A stretch of 64,000 nt of DNA from Ahaetulla prasina (GCF_028640845.1 NC_080542.1:148799298-148863297); one strand, 5' to 3'; positions 11,456 through 22,261 are shown, numbered from the stretch's first letter. Numbers and translations are program-made. Notes: generated by a model not told the origin, from the sequence alone.

Positions 11456-12095
11456 TAGACTAGACTAGACTAGACTAGACTAGACTAGATTAGAATAGAA
11501 TAGAATAGAATAGAATAGAATAGAATAGAATTCTTTATTGGCCAAATGAGCTTGGACACACAAGGAATTTGTCTTTGGTGCAAATGCTCTCAATGTACAT
11601 AAAGAAAAATAAAATACATTCGTCAAGAGTCATAAAATACAACGCTTAGTGATAATCATAGGTTACTAATAAGCAATCAAATCATACTAGGAAACAGAAC
11701 AATATAAATTATAAAGATACGAGCAACATGGTTATAGTCATAAGTGGGAGGAGATGGGTGATGGGAGCGATCAGAAGATTAATAATAATGCAGCCTTTAA
11801 TGTGAATAATTTGACAGTGTTGAGGAAAATATTTGTTTAGCAGAGTTCAGGAAAAAACTGTCCTTGTGTCTAGTTGTTCTGGTGTGCAGTGCTCTGTAGC
11901 GTCGTTTTGAGGATAGAAGTTGAAACTATGTCCAGGATGCGAGGGATCTGTAAATATTTTCACAGCCCTCTTCTTGATTCGTGCAGTGGGCAGGTCCTCA
12001 GTGGAAGGCAGGTTGGTAGCAATTATTTTTTCTGCAGTTCTAATTATCCTCTGAAGTCTGTGTCTGTCTTGTTGGGTTGTATGAGACAAGATGGC
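11456..12095 (-). mobile_element. Snake1/L3-type CR1 LINE 3' end with pentanucleotide tail
   Basis: A (TAGAC)n then (TAGAA)n array (11457-11530) directly abuts a 3' UTR-like segment. On the minus strand it continues into an open frame (11847-12089) encoding an RT C-terminal block (QQDRHRLQRIIRTAEKII, DPSHPGHSF). LINE tails of this type seeding AATAG/ATAGA microsatellites are described from snake genomes. The element is 5'-truncated and, by its frame breaks, inactive. Confidence 0.8.
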
Positions 12096-12234
12096 TTAAG
12101 TTCCTGCCGCGAATCTAACCAGATCTTTCAACGGATCCAGAATCCCTAACCATGAATCGTGGTTTGAATTTGAACCCCGGTGGAGAAGAACCATGCAAGA
12201 CTAACCATGGAAGACCAGGTTATTTGAAGGACCT

Positions 12235-12790
12235 ATTTTCTCAGTTAGATCCATCCAACCCAGAAGAGCAGGGAGGCAGGAGATGTTATGGGTCTCCCCT
12301 CTTAAGGAGGTCCATCTGGTGGGACCCAGAAGAAGGGCCTACTCGGTGGTGGTGGCTCCTTCAATGTTATTTGAAGGACACTCTATTCCCAGGTACATCT
12401 CTTTAACCCACCAGATCAGAGAGGCAAGAGATGTTATGGGTCTCCTCTCTTAGGATGGTCCATCTGGTGGGACCAAGTAGAAGGACTTTTTCTCCTCAGG
12501 AGGTCCATCTGGTGGGACCAAGTAGAAGGACTTTTTCTCCTCAGGAGGTCCATCTGGTGGGACCAAGTAGAAGGACTTTTTCTCCTCAGGAGGTCCATCT
12601 GGTGCGATCAGGAAGAAGGACCTTCTCCATGGTGACTTCTTCTGTTATTTGAAGGACCATCTTCAAATTACATCCACCTGACCCACCAGAGCTGGAAGGC
12701 AGGAGATATTATGAGGTCCTCTCTTAAAAGAGGTCCATCTAATAGGACCTGGAAGAAGGACCTTCTACGTGGTGGCTCCTTCCCATCAAC
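12235..12790 (+). repeat. Nested tandem repeat: ~149-bp units containing perfect 45-bp units
   Basis: Blocks GAGGCAGGAGATGTTATGGG (12272), GAGGCAAGAGATGTTATGGG (12421) and a third at about 12698 define a larger unit of roughly 149 bp. Within the second, a 45-bp unit beginning GTCCATCTGGTGGGACCAAG repeats at 12458, 12503, 12548 and 12593 at exact 45-bp spacing. The unit is a multiple of three, so one frame stays open as a 15-residue peptide repeat, but no gene context supports coding. Confidence 0.85.
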
Positions 12791-13244
12791 CCTTGGGAGA
12801 TAAAGACTAGTCTCCATCTTGATAGTCCTTCACAAGGTCCTGAAGACCTGGTTCTACGAAGGGATCAAGGGATCCCTGGGGTGATACGGAGCCCACCTAT
12901 TGGTCGCTTGGTGTGATGTCACCAAGGGGCGGGGTTTATTGGGGTTGTAGTTTTGGAAGCCTTCCAGAGTAATTGTGAATTGACCGACCCTATCAATGCT
13001 TTTAATAAAGAATTTTTTTAAAAAAAATTAAATTGAGAAGAGGGTCTCTCTGTCATTGTATCTGCTTGATTTGACTCTGCAGGGTTGGTGTGCTGGGGCT
13101 CCTTCGAGGCCATCTATCAGGACCACAGAATTCTCCCCTCCCAAATGTGGAGGACCCCAATTCTGCTGCTGTGTCAAATGGGGCTTGGAAAACTTCAGCT
13201 TCAGGTGATTCAAATTTTGCTTTCTGCCCTGTCTAGTTTGGCCT
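12791..13244. other. Unassigned spacer
   Basis: No recognised gene. A sequence ending CTTTTAATAAAGAATTTTTT (about 13000-13019) looks like a polyadenylated repeat or retrocopy 3' end, but I cannot identify its parent. Confidence 0.35.
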
Positions 13245-13530
13245 TTTACAGCCGGTCCTTGGTTTACAACCGTTCATTTAGTGACCTTCAGAAGTGACAA
13301 CGGCCCATTTTTTTCACACTTACGATCGTGGCAACATCCTGGGGATCCAAATTCAGGCCGCTTGGCCACCAACTTGGCCACTGGTTTTTGCAGCGTCCCT
13401 TTGACTGACTTCTGACCAGCTAAGTCAATGCTTTGTTTAATGACCATGTGGCGAACTGAACCATTCCCCGAACGACAGGGGCAAGGAAGCCAGTTGAATG
13501 GGGCAGAACCCGTTTAACGGTGCTCCTGCT
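13245..13530 (+). mobile_element. TA-MITE copy, diverged
   Basis: CGGTCCTTGGTTTACAACCG at 13253 is followed by MITE blocks in order (CATTTAGTGACC, CACACTTACGATCGTGGC, GCTTGGCCACC, GCTTAGCGACAGAAA). Terminal 'gaggac' is missing. Confidence 0.65.
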
Positions 13531-13561
13531 TAGCGACAGAAACTCTTATACATATTGTAAA

Positions 13562-13720
13562 GGAAAGAAGGGAGGAGAAAGAAGAGATGGATGGATGGAA
13601 GGAAGGAAGGAAGGAAGGAAGGAAGGGGATGGAAAGCAGGGAGGAAGGGAGGAAGGAAGGGAGGAGAAAGAAAAAATGGAAGGAAAGAAAGAAAAAAGAA
13701 AGAAGGAAGAGGACAATGAA
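13562..13720 (+). repeat. (GGAA/GGAT)n purine tract
   Basis: GGAA, GGAT and AAAG units with few interruptions, immediately preceding a CR1 tail. Confidence 0.85.
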
Positions 13721-13721
13721 C

Positions 13722-13870
13722 CAGCGGAACTGTTTGCCACCAGAAGTCATGGCTGCTCCATCCCTGCTCATCTTCAAGAAGAGACTGGACTGCCATTCAA
13801 CCTGGTCTCCTGCTTGAGCAGAGGGTTGGACTAGAAGACCTCCAAGGTTCCTTCTAGCCCCCATGAGTCT
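13722..13870 (+). mobile_element. CR1 3' terminal fragment
   Basis: Encodes the last CR1 ORF2 block (NCLPPEVMAAPSLLIFKKRL) and the CR1 3' UTR end GGTTGGACTAGAAGACCTCC at about 13825. A 5'-truncated insertion of about 150 bp. Confidence 0.85.
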
Positions 13871-14179
13871 AGATCTTACTGTTGACTTGAGCCCACTTAA
13901 TCTGGGTCTCCCACCCACCCCCCGACCCTCGGACCTCAGAAAGGGGGTCTTTTCCCCCACATTCATTTCCTTCATTTCCCCACCCCCCCCCATACACTTT
14001 CAAAGGATTAATCAAGACATTCAATTAATTCAGCCTTTGTTTTATTTCGCACCCGGTGCAGGACGTGTCACAATTTTTCCCCCCCGGCATCTTTCCGACT
14101 GTTCGACATAAAGGAAGAAGCCGACACTTTTGTCGAGTCTCCCATTGTAAATATTATACAAACCCGATTTCAAAAACTG

Positions 14180-14635
14180 TCTCGGGGAGTTCCGCAGTCT
14201 CCAGAACGAGAAGAAGGAAAAAAAAATCCTACTATTCTGAAGAATCTCAAGTCTTGGTGGGTTCTACAGAATGAAAAGCAGGAGGGAAAAAAATCGTACT
14301 TTTTCAAAAAAAATTACAAGTATCGGGGAATTCCACACTCTCCAGAATGAGAAGAAGAAAAAGAAAAAAAATTCCTACTTTTTCAAACAATTTCAAGTCT
14401 CAGTGAGTTCCACAGTCTCCAGAATGAGGAGGAGAAGAAAAAAAATTCAATTTGTTTCAAAAAATTTCAAGTCTCAGTGAGTTCTACAGACTCCAGAAGA
14501 AAAAGAAGAAGAAAATCCTACATTTTCAAACAATTTCAAGTGTCGGTGAGCCTCACAGTTTCCAGAATGAGAAGAAATAAATTCCTATATTTTTTCAAAA
14601 TATTTCAAGTCTCCATGAATTCCACAGGCTGGCCA
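14180..14635 (+). repeat. Minisatellite, seven ~70-bp units
   Basis: A block of the form GTGAGTTCCACAGTCTCCAG recurs at about 14184, 14256, 14325, 14400, 14474, 14543 and 14613, a period of 69-75 bp. Each unit has an A-rich GAAGAAAAA stretch and a TTTTCAAACAATTTCAAGT stretch. Units differ by point changes and A-run length. No longer open frame is conserved across units. Confidence 0.9.
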
Positions 14636-15014
14636 CAGGAAAAACATCATTTAATCTCACGTTGTGTGTTTTGTCGTTGGAATGTCCTCGTTGTTGAGAG
14701 TCACGTTGTGAGTCAGGATTTGTTTGTTGCTCCGGTTCAAGTTGCTTGTAAAATCCAAATACAACACAAATCCAAACAAATCGAAGGAATTTTCCGGGGA
14801 AAAAAAATCCAGAATAGCAGCCTGGAAAAATGAATCAATTCTGATTATTTTCAGTTTCATTCTCAGTTGCACAAAATTTGCAAGAAAATCTGATATTTTT
14901 ACAATTATAAGCGAAACGATTTCAAACTGGAATTCCTTAAATAGGACAAAAAAAATGGAGAATAAATAGAATTAATACATATTTCAGCATGCAAAATATT
15001 CATATTTATAAGTT
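14636..15014. other. AT-rich unassigned spacer
   Basis: AT-rich sequence with no gene, tRNA or repeat family that I recognise. Confidence 0.4.
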
Positions 15015-15367
15015 AAGGTAAAGGTTCCCCTCACACATACGTGCTAGCCGTTCCCAACTCTAGGGGGCGGTGCTCATCTCCCTTTCAAAGCTGAAGAGCC
15101 AGCGCTGTCCGAAGACGTCTCCGTGGTCATGTGGCCGGCATGACTCAACGCCAAAGACGCCCCAAACGCTGTTCCCTTCCCACCAAAGGTGGTCCCTATT
15201 TTTTCTACTTGCATTTTTTACCTGCTTTCGAACTGCTAGGTTGGCAGAAGCTGGGACAAGTATGGGAGCTCACCCCGTTACACGGCAGCACTGGGGATTC
15301 GAACCGCTCAGCTGCCGACCTTTCGATCGACAAGCTCAGCGTCTTAGCCACTGAGCCACTGTGAGCC
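15015..15367 (-). mobile_element. Sauria-type tRNA-derived SINE
   Basis: Reverse complement of the elements at 35353 and 43003. Reading the minus strand there is a tRNA-like head (CAGTGGCTCAGTGGCTAAGA, box A type), a box B GGATTCGAA region, a middle with CATGCCGGCCACATGACCAC and a 3' end GAGGGGAACCTTTACC. The 3' part is shared with BovB-type LINEs in known Sauria SINEs. The tRNA head is promoter sequence, not a functional tRNA gene. Confidence 0.9.
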
Positions 15368-15461
15368 ACATATTTATAGGATTATGTACAAATTGGTTTC
15401 CACCCCAAAGGGAAAAAAGCCCCACTGTTTAAAAGCGGAAAAGAGAGATAAAAATCAAAAT

Positions 15462-15840
15462 ACAGAGTCTTCGACTTACAATGGTACACACAGGTGGTGC
15501 TGAAAAAAGAAACGGGGTTCACTCTTACGACCGTCGCACTGAAAACAAGATTGTTTTTCGCACTTATGGCCGTTCCAGGGTCAAAATTCTGATGCTTGGC
15601 ACCTGACCAGTCGCAATGTCCCAGGATCACATGATCCCTTTAGCGACCGTCTAACGAGCAAAGTCATCGGGAAATCCAGATTCCCTTAACAACCGTGTGA
15701 TTAACTGAACAACTGCAGGGATTCACTTAATGACCGTGTCATGGGAGCTCATAAAATAGGGTGAAACTCACTTAACAACCATCTCGCTTAGTGACAGGTA
15801 CATTGGGCACCGTAGTCGTCGTAAGTCGAGGACTCTCTGG
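15462..15840 (+). mobile_element. TA-MITE copy, nearly full length
   Basis: Begins AGAGTCTTCGACTTACAATG and ends GTCGTAAGTCGAGGACTCTC, with the full order of internal blocks. About 380 bp, close to the 11067-11455 reference. Confidence 0.8.
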
Positions 15841-17560
15841 GGTTTGCATTCATGAATTTAGGGGCCAATCAGTGAGGTCGTTAAAGGAATCACATGTTGT
15901 TAAATGAATCCAGCCTCCCCCGTTGACTTTAGGAATCCTTGGAGTTAAGACAGTTTGTTTAGTGATCGAAGTGACAACGGCCCTGAAAAAAAGGAACTCC
16001 GGATTGTGCTTCACCCTTACGACCGTCAGTCACTGGATCAAAACTTGGACACTTGGCAACTGGTTCATATTTATGACGGTAGCAGTCACGTGACCTGGAA
16101 GCAAAGTCCATGGGGAAGCCAGATTCGCTTAACGACCACAGGACTTCCTTAACGACCGCAGCGACTCCCTTAACAATTGTGGCAAGGAAGGATGTCAAAC
16201 GGAGCGAGACTCATTTAATGACCATCTCTTTTAGTGAAGGAAGCATTATGCCCCATTACGGTGGTTAAGCTGAGGAGATTTGTGGCTCATCGATACGAAA
16301 TAGTGAGTTGTCCGTTCAAGGATTGTGATTTATGACCAGGGAGTCCTTGGTTTACAACGGTCTGTTTAGTGACGCTTTGAAATTACAATGGCATCAAAAA
16401 GAGGGACTTACGGTCATTTTTTCCCACATGACCATTGCAGCATTCCCCACAGCCATGTGATCTATGTTCAGACATTTGCCCTCTGACTCACACTTATGAC
16501 GGTTGTAACTTCCGAGCCAAATCCACCTTTTCCCATCCTAACTGCAATGAAAATTGACATAAAATGGAATTCTGTCCATTTAAAAACAAAACAAAACACA
16601 GGAGGGTCCTCAACTTACGACCATCCCTTTTCGTTGCTAAATGAGGCGGTTGAATCATGTCTTCTTCTGCAAAACTTCCCCACCATGATTGTGAAGCAGC
16701 TCTCTGAGTTCAGTGCAGGACCATCGTTGAGAGCTCGAAATTTGGTTACTAAGCAAGTCAGCTGTTAAGCGAGGCACGCCCCACATTGCGACCTTTTGCC
16801 CATCTGGTGGTTAAGTGAATCAGGCAAGCGAATCAGAAGCGCGGAAGGTTACAAATAGCGATCGTGGGACTGTTGCAACAGACATAAGTCCATGCCAGTT
16901 GCCGAGCGTGGGGAAAAGGAAAACAATTCCAAAAACTGTCACATTTTTCAGCGAAAGGTCACTAAACGAATCCAGCCCACCGCTCTGATTTTGCTGTGGT
17001 GCCTGGTGTGAATCCAGGAAACTGCTAAAATTCAGCAAATCCGGGCTGCATTTTTCCAGAAATCCACTAGGGGGGGGGAAATCAACTTTTTTACACCCTT
17101 TGATGGACAGTTTATTTTTCTGCTGGTCGGAATTAGCAGAGATAATGCTTGCTTAACAACCGGGCGCCTAGTAACCATTCCAAGTTACAACATATGCCCC
17201 AAAGGGTACGTTCGACCTGATTTCACAACCCCATCCAGTCGCAGAATCACAGTTGTGTAGTGTGGCAATTTTTGCCTGTTTTGAATGGATCCGCTTAACG
17301 ACCAGTGCGCTTGCTTAGTGAATGTTGCAAAAAAAGAGTCATAAAATTAGCTTTGATCATGGGGCTACCATGGATCCGCTTAACGACTGCCTCATTCACT
17401 TAATGACCGCTGCGAAAACAGGGCGTAAAATTAGGGACAATCCTGGGCGGCTTGCTTAATGACACAGCACGATGTGTGGGTGCCATTCCGATGATGGTCA
17501 TAAGTTGAGGACTGTTTTCAGTCCTAGCTAAGCTAAGCAAACCAATGGAAATCATAATGC
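15841..17560. mobile_element. Cluster of diverged and truncated TA-MITE copies
   Basis: At least four overlapping or nested fragments are recognisable from repeated 'acttaacgaccg', 'gtcacgtgacc', 'cttagtgaccg' and 'cataagttgaggac' blocks, on both strands (about 15860-16290, 16340-16640, 16660-16960 and 17120-17510). No coding sequence is evident. Individual boundaries cannot be fixed by eye. Confidence 0.7.
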
Positions 17561-18075
17561 GGGGAGTCCTTGACTTATGACCACAAGGGAGCCCAAGATT
17601 TTTGTCGCTAAGTGAAACGTGATTTTGCCTCATTCTACGACTTTTCTGGCCGCATCGGTCCAGTCAATCCCTGCAGTTGTTACGTTGGTCACACGGTCGT
17701 TAAGCAAATCCAGCTTCCCCACTGACTCTGCTGGTCAGAAGATTGCAAAAGGGAATTGTGTGACCCTGGGACATGACCGTCATAAGTATGAATCGGTTGA
17801 CAAGCGCTTGAATTTTGATCCCATAACCATGGGGATGCGGCAATGATCGTTAAGTGTCCTAAGCAGTGTTGGGATTCAAGTAATTTAACAACCGGTTCTC
17901 TGCCCTAATGATTTCTTCCAACAACCAGTTTGCCAAACTGCTCAGAAAGTTAACAACCGGTTCTCCCGAAGTGGTGCGAACTGGCTGAATCCCACCACTG
18001 GTCCTAAGTCATTTTTCCCGTGCTGTGGTCGCTTCGAACTGTCACTAAATGAACTGTTGTAAGTCGAGGACTCCC
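17560..18075 (-). mobile_element. TA-MITE copy interrupted by a hAT-type MITE
   Basis: Opens GGGGAGTCCTTGACTTATGA at 17559, proceeds in reverse MITE order (TTTGTCGCTAAGTGAAACG, GGTCGTTAAGCAAATCCAGC, GTGACCCTGGGACATGACCG) and ends GTTGTAAGTCGAGGACTCCC at about 18055. The stretch 17864-18000 is a separate insertion. Confidence 0.75.
17864..18000. mobile_element. hAT-type MITE, perfect 8-bp target duplication
   Basis: A 137-bp element beginning CAGTGTTGGGATTCAAG and ending CTGAATCCCACCACTG. It is flanked by GTCCTAAG at 17856-17863 and again at 18001-18008, a perfect 8-bp duplication as left by hAT transposases. Internally ACAACCGGTTCTC is repeated. The host sequence is the MITE 'taagtcctaagtcattttt' block, so the TA-MITE was here first. 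Confidence 0.85.
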
Positions 18076-18339
18076 ACTCTCTGGGTTAATGGTTGCGAAA
18101 GGAATTAGGGGAGGAGGTCTAAAGAGGTTTTCCTTGATGTAGTTCAATGGGGTGAAGCGCGTGAATTGTCTTGATGACCTCTAGGAGCATGAGACAAGCA
18201 CTTCTGGTCACTGGGCTTGAGGGGATATAAACGCCATGGATGCCCGTCATCTGGGTCTCCAAGGGTTGCTACACCTAGCCCTCAACTTACGGATATTTGT
18301 TTAGTGACGAAGGACCTCGTGGTTGTTATCCTTCTTCTC

Positions 18340-18790
18340 TTCCTCTGTACAAACTCCTCTCTCTTCTAGCTGTTCCTTCAAGGAAGCCACCCAGCTCAGA
18401 GAGCACCTCCTCCTCCTCCTCCTTTCTAGCACTGATGCTGTTCCCTAGTTGGCTCATGAAAAGGAAACCCCCCAGCTCACAGAGCACCAAAGACCCCACA
18501 ATCTTGCCTCTTTTTCCTCTTTGCACACCCCACTTCTTCTAATACTGATGATGTTACCAGCTGGGTCATGAAACGTCTGAAAGGAAAAACTTAGAGGACA
18601 CTAAAGACCCAGCAACCCTTTTTTCCTCCTCCCCCTCAACTCCTTTCCTTTCTAGCACTGATGATGTTATAACAGTAACAGAGTTGGAAGGGACCTTGGA
18701 GGTCATCTAGCCCAACCCCTAGTTGGGTCACAAAATGTTGGCAAGAAAACTACACAGCTCTGAGAAAACCTCACAACCCCATCCAGTTTT
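18340..18790 (+). repeat. ~120-bp interspersed repeat with hammerhead-like core, several units
   Basis: Units with the order: pyrimidine-rich stretch, TAGCACTGATG, TAGTTGGCTCATGA, an AAGGAAACC-like stretch, CAGCTCACAGAGCACC. Units are near 18360-18480, 18490-18590, 18650 and 18720. The unit at 18545-18577 has both CTGATGA and GAAACGTC intact. The same family occurs, mostly reversed, in many PTPN23 introns. Confidence 0.6.
18668..18725 (-). mobile_element. CR1 3' end fragment
   Basis: ATAACAGTAACAGAGTTGGA followed by GGGACCTTGGAGGTCATCTA is the reverse complement of the conserved CR1 3' terminus. Only about 60 bases remain. Confidence 0.75.
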
Positions 18791-18821
18791 TCTGCCCTGC
18801 AGAATTCTGTCTGGTTTAATA

Positions 18822-19365
18822 CAGGTAGTCCTCAGCTTATGACCATTCATTTAGCGAACGCTGGACATAAACACATCCCTGAAAGAACTGACCTACAACC
18901 AGGACTTACTCTTACAACCATTATAGCTTCCCCACCGTTACGTCGTCAAAAAATTTCAGCATTCGGCAAAAGGTGTGTACTTCCAATGGTTGCAGCTGTC
19001 CTGGAGTCAGGTGATCCCTTTTGCGACCTTCCAATGAGGGGGGAGAAGCCAGATTTGCTTAGTGACCAGCTGATTGAACTTCAGTAATTTGCTTAATATT
19101 TGCAGGGAAAAAGATTGCAAAATTCGGCACACTTTGCTCAACAACTGCCTCCCTTAGCAACCGCAATTCTGGTTTCTATTGCGGTCGTAGATCCAGGGAT
19201 ATTTCAACGGAGAGTCCTCAATTTATGACTGCCCATTATGGTCGTAAGCCGAGACGATCGTAAAACAGCTGATTCATATGACCGACATAATCTTATGACC
19301 TTTTGGTTAAACGACCGCAGCGGTTGTTAAGCAAGGCCCATAGCCGTTAAGCGAAGCTGTGGATC
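18822..19365 (+). mobile_element. TA-MITE copies
   Basis: TACAGGTAGTCCTCAGCTTA at 18820 starts a copy running to about 19200 (ATTGCGGTCGTAGATCCAGG). A second partial copy in the other orientation follows (AGAGTCCTCAATTTATGACT at about 19210) to about 19365. Confidence 0.75.
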
Positions 19366-20310
19366 TCTAGGGGGCATTTCTCCTGAAGCACCAAGAAATA
19401 AACGCCCAAACATTTGTGAACTGTCATCCTCTTTGGTCTTACTGTTTGCTCAGTGACCATTCAAAGCAATAACAGCACCGAATGTTTCAATTTAAGAACT
19501 CATTTCAATTTCATTGAAGAATCCAAGGCCAGATTCCCAAACGGGGCAAAACTCACTTAGCAATGTGAATTTGGCGACGTCATAAGTCAAGGGCTGTCTC
19601 TTGGAGGCAGGGGGCGGTAACTGGAACTGCAGAACGGGCTCCTTTTGAGGTGGGGGGGGATCTGTCCTGATTTTCAACGGACGTTAAACGTGCCGTCTTA
19701 AGTCCAGGACTGTTTGCAGTCCTCCAAAGGGATGGTCAGCAGTCCTATAAAGCTACAATTCCAGTATCCCTTGGGAAGTGGCAGCCCCCATTCCTTTTTC
19801 TGAGATGGGGGCCTGAAGGCCCCTCCATCAGGTACCAAGGTCACATCGCTACTTTAAATGAATAAAATAAATATATATAAATGTATATATTACGTTTAAA
19901 ATCCCACCATTTGAAAGCAAAAAAAAAAAAAAATGTCGAAAAACTAAGCTCAGGATGGGGAAAAAATCAAAGGGACCACCCCCATGTTTAAAAATGGAAC
20001 GTCCCGTCTCCCACCCCAGTATTCCCACGCTACGGTTTAGCCCACTGAAGTACAGCAAACTTCTGCAGGGAAATATCTCATTCTATGAAGGGAAAAATTG
20101 GCCACAGCGCAGGGACGGGAAACGGGGGACTCCAAAATCTGAAAGAGACCGACCTTGATGGGCCACTTGAGAACATGAACCATAAAAATAACCCCATATT
20201 TGGGGTGCAAGACACCAAAGTGCGTCTCGAAAACTCCTTGGCAGAATATCAGAGCGGCAAGATCGGAACTCGGGGCCGGGAACCGAATAGCATTACACAG
20301 GAAGCAGGAA
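19366..20310. other. Mostly unassigned spacer with MITE remnants
   Basis: MITE-like scraps occur at about 19430-19600 and 19680-19715. An AATAAAATAAATATATATAA run and poly(A) occur at 19860-19935. No gene is evident. Confidence 0.4.
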
Positions 20311-20312
20311 TA

Positions 20313-20912
20313 CAGGCATTCCTCGACTTACAACACTTCATTTAGTGACCATCTGACATTATGACGGCCCTGAAACAAGTGATGTGGGACCGTTTTTTAG
20401 CCTTATGACCGTTGTCCTGACAAAAGGGACACAAGACCGTTTTTTTCAAAACTACGAAATTCAAAATTCGCGTGATTGAAATTATGCCGCACGGCCACTG
20501 ACTCATATTTACAACGGTCGCAGGGTGTGTGTCACGCAAATCCCGTTTGGCGACCAACGAGCCAAGTTGAAGGGGAAGCTAGATTGACTTGGCAACTAAC
20601 AGAGTGATGTCAGCAATCTGCTTAACAACGGCGCGGGGGGGCAAGGTAAGTCGTAAAATGGGGTAAAATTCCCTGAAGCCCTCTCTTAGTTGCAGGCAGC
20701 TTGGGCCGCACGGCGGTCGTAACTCGAGGATGACCTGTGGGGAAAGGATTCGGAGGAGCCAGGGGGCTGACTGATTCACTGAAGAAGCACGGCGATTCGC
20801 TTAAAGATGGTGGCAAGGCAGGTCGTAAAATGGGGCGAAATTCATTGAACCCATGTTGCTCAGCCGCAGACATTTTGCATTCTATTGCGGTCGTAAGTCG
20901 AGGACTACCTGT
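20313..20912 (+). mobile_element. TA-MITE copy plus a second partial copy
   Basis: The first copy begins after TA at 20311-20312 with CAGGCATTCCTCGACTTACA and ends GTAACTCGAGGATGACCTG at 20737. A partial second copy (20785-20912) repeats the 3' half and ends GTCGTAAGTCGAGGACTACC. The shared 3' halves suggest insertion into, or partial duplication of, an older copy. Confidence 0.75.
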
Positions 20913-21254
20913 GGGTTAAGAAAAGTGAAAATAACACAAAAAATATCAAGGACTTTTGATAGCATGACTGTGGCAACCATCTTGACTTTTTTGACCTATT
21001 CTGCCCTAACAAGACAACTCTGGATTGGTTTCTTCGCCAGTCCTCCCTGTTTTCAAAGCACTTTCAAATTCAGCTGTGCCCATCTCTCACAAGCCGAGAA
21101 CATAAACTGGCCTCTTTTCTTCGTCTTCCATTTGCACACTCACTCCTGCATGCTCAGAAATTCAAAATAAAAATGGAAACCGGGCCCTTGTTGGGGGTGG
21201 GGTTTTTTGGGGGCGGCCACGATCTCTCGGGTTCTCCCAAACCTGCTGAGGAGA
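20913..21254. other. Unassigned spacer
   Basis: No gene, RNA or named repeat recognised. Confidence 0.35.
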
Positions 21255-21315
21255 GATATATGAGGGAGGGAGGCAGATTAGATGACAGAGATAGAGAGAG
21301 GGAGATAGAAAGAAA

Positions 21316-21376
<61 letters not shown>

Positions 21377-21416
21377 CAGACACAGACAGACAGACAGACA
21401 GAGGGAGATAAGAAAG

Positions 21417-21471
<55 letters not shown>

Positions 21472-21735
21472 GTAGATAGATAGATAGGGAGGGTGGGAGG
21501 GAGGGAGGGAGAGAAAGAGAAAGATTAGATAGATAAATAGGTAGGAAGGTAGATTGAGAGAGATTAGATTAGAGGAAAGGAGAGAGAGAGAGAAATAGAG
21601 AGATGGATAGATAGATAAATAGGGAGTGAGAAACAGAGAGAAACAGAGAGACAGAGATAGATTAGATAGATATAGATAGAGAGAGAGAGAAAGAGAGATA
21701 GAGAGATCAATTAGACAGACACAGAGAGAGATCCA
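21255..21735. repeat. (GATA)n / (GACA)n / (GAGA)n microsatellite
   Basis: Two long pure GATA runs (about 21318-21375 and 21418-21478) separated by GACA units and followed by GGGA and GAGA blocks. Bkm-type composition. Confidence 0.92.
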
Positions 21736-21907
21736 TTTAGCGACCGTTTAACGATCCATTTTGAAGCAGAATTCAAAGGAAGTTGATGGTCTGGGTGCTG
21801 GATTCAGGGGCTACATTAATATTTTTCCTTCCCAATGTTATTTCTTGATTTGCTTGCTTGCTGTAGCAGAACAAATGACAAATGGAAAAATGGCTATTTA
21901 ATAAGTA

Positions 21908-22261
21908 CAGTTAGTCCTCGACTTACAACAGCTTGTTTAGTGACCATTCAAATTTCCAACAGCATTGAAAAAAGCGACTTAGGACCATTTTTCACGCATA
22001 CGACCGTAGCAGCATCCAAACGGTCACAGAACACGTGGCCACTGGGTCATCTTTAGGGCGACTGTCGCGTCCCGGGGAGGGGGTGTGTGTCTCCTGATTC
22101 CCCTTTTGCGACCTTTTGACAAGGTTGCACTTAACAACCGTGTTGCTAACTGAACAACTGCAGTGATTGTGCAAACACAACCGTGACAAGGAAGGACATC
22201 AAATGGGCCAGAATTGGCTGAACAAATGTCTTGCTTGCGGTTGTAAGTCGAGGACTTCCTG
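21908..22261 (+). mobile_element. Complete TA-MITE (354 bp)
   Basis: CAGTTAGTCCTCGACTTACA to GTAAGTCGAGGACTTCCTG, flanked by TA on each side (21906-21907, 22262-22263). Ends are inverted complements with few mismatches. It lies just beyond the 3' side of the CDK5 activator gene. Confidence 0.85.
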
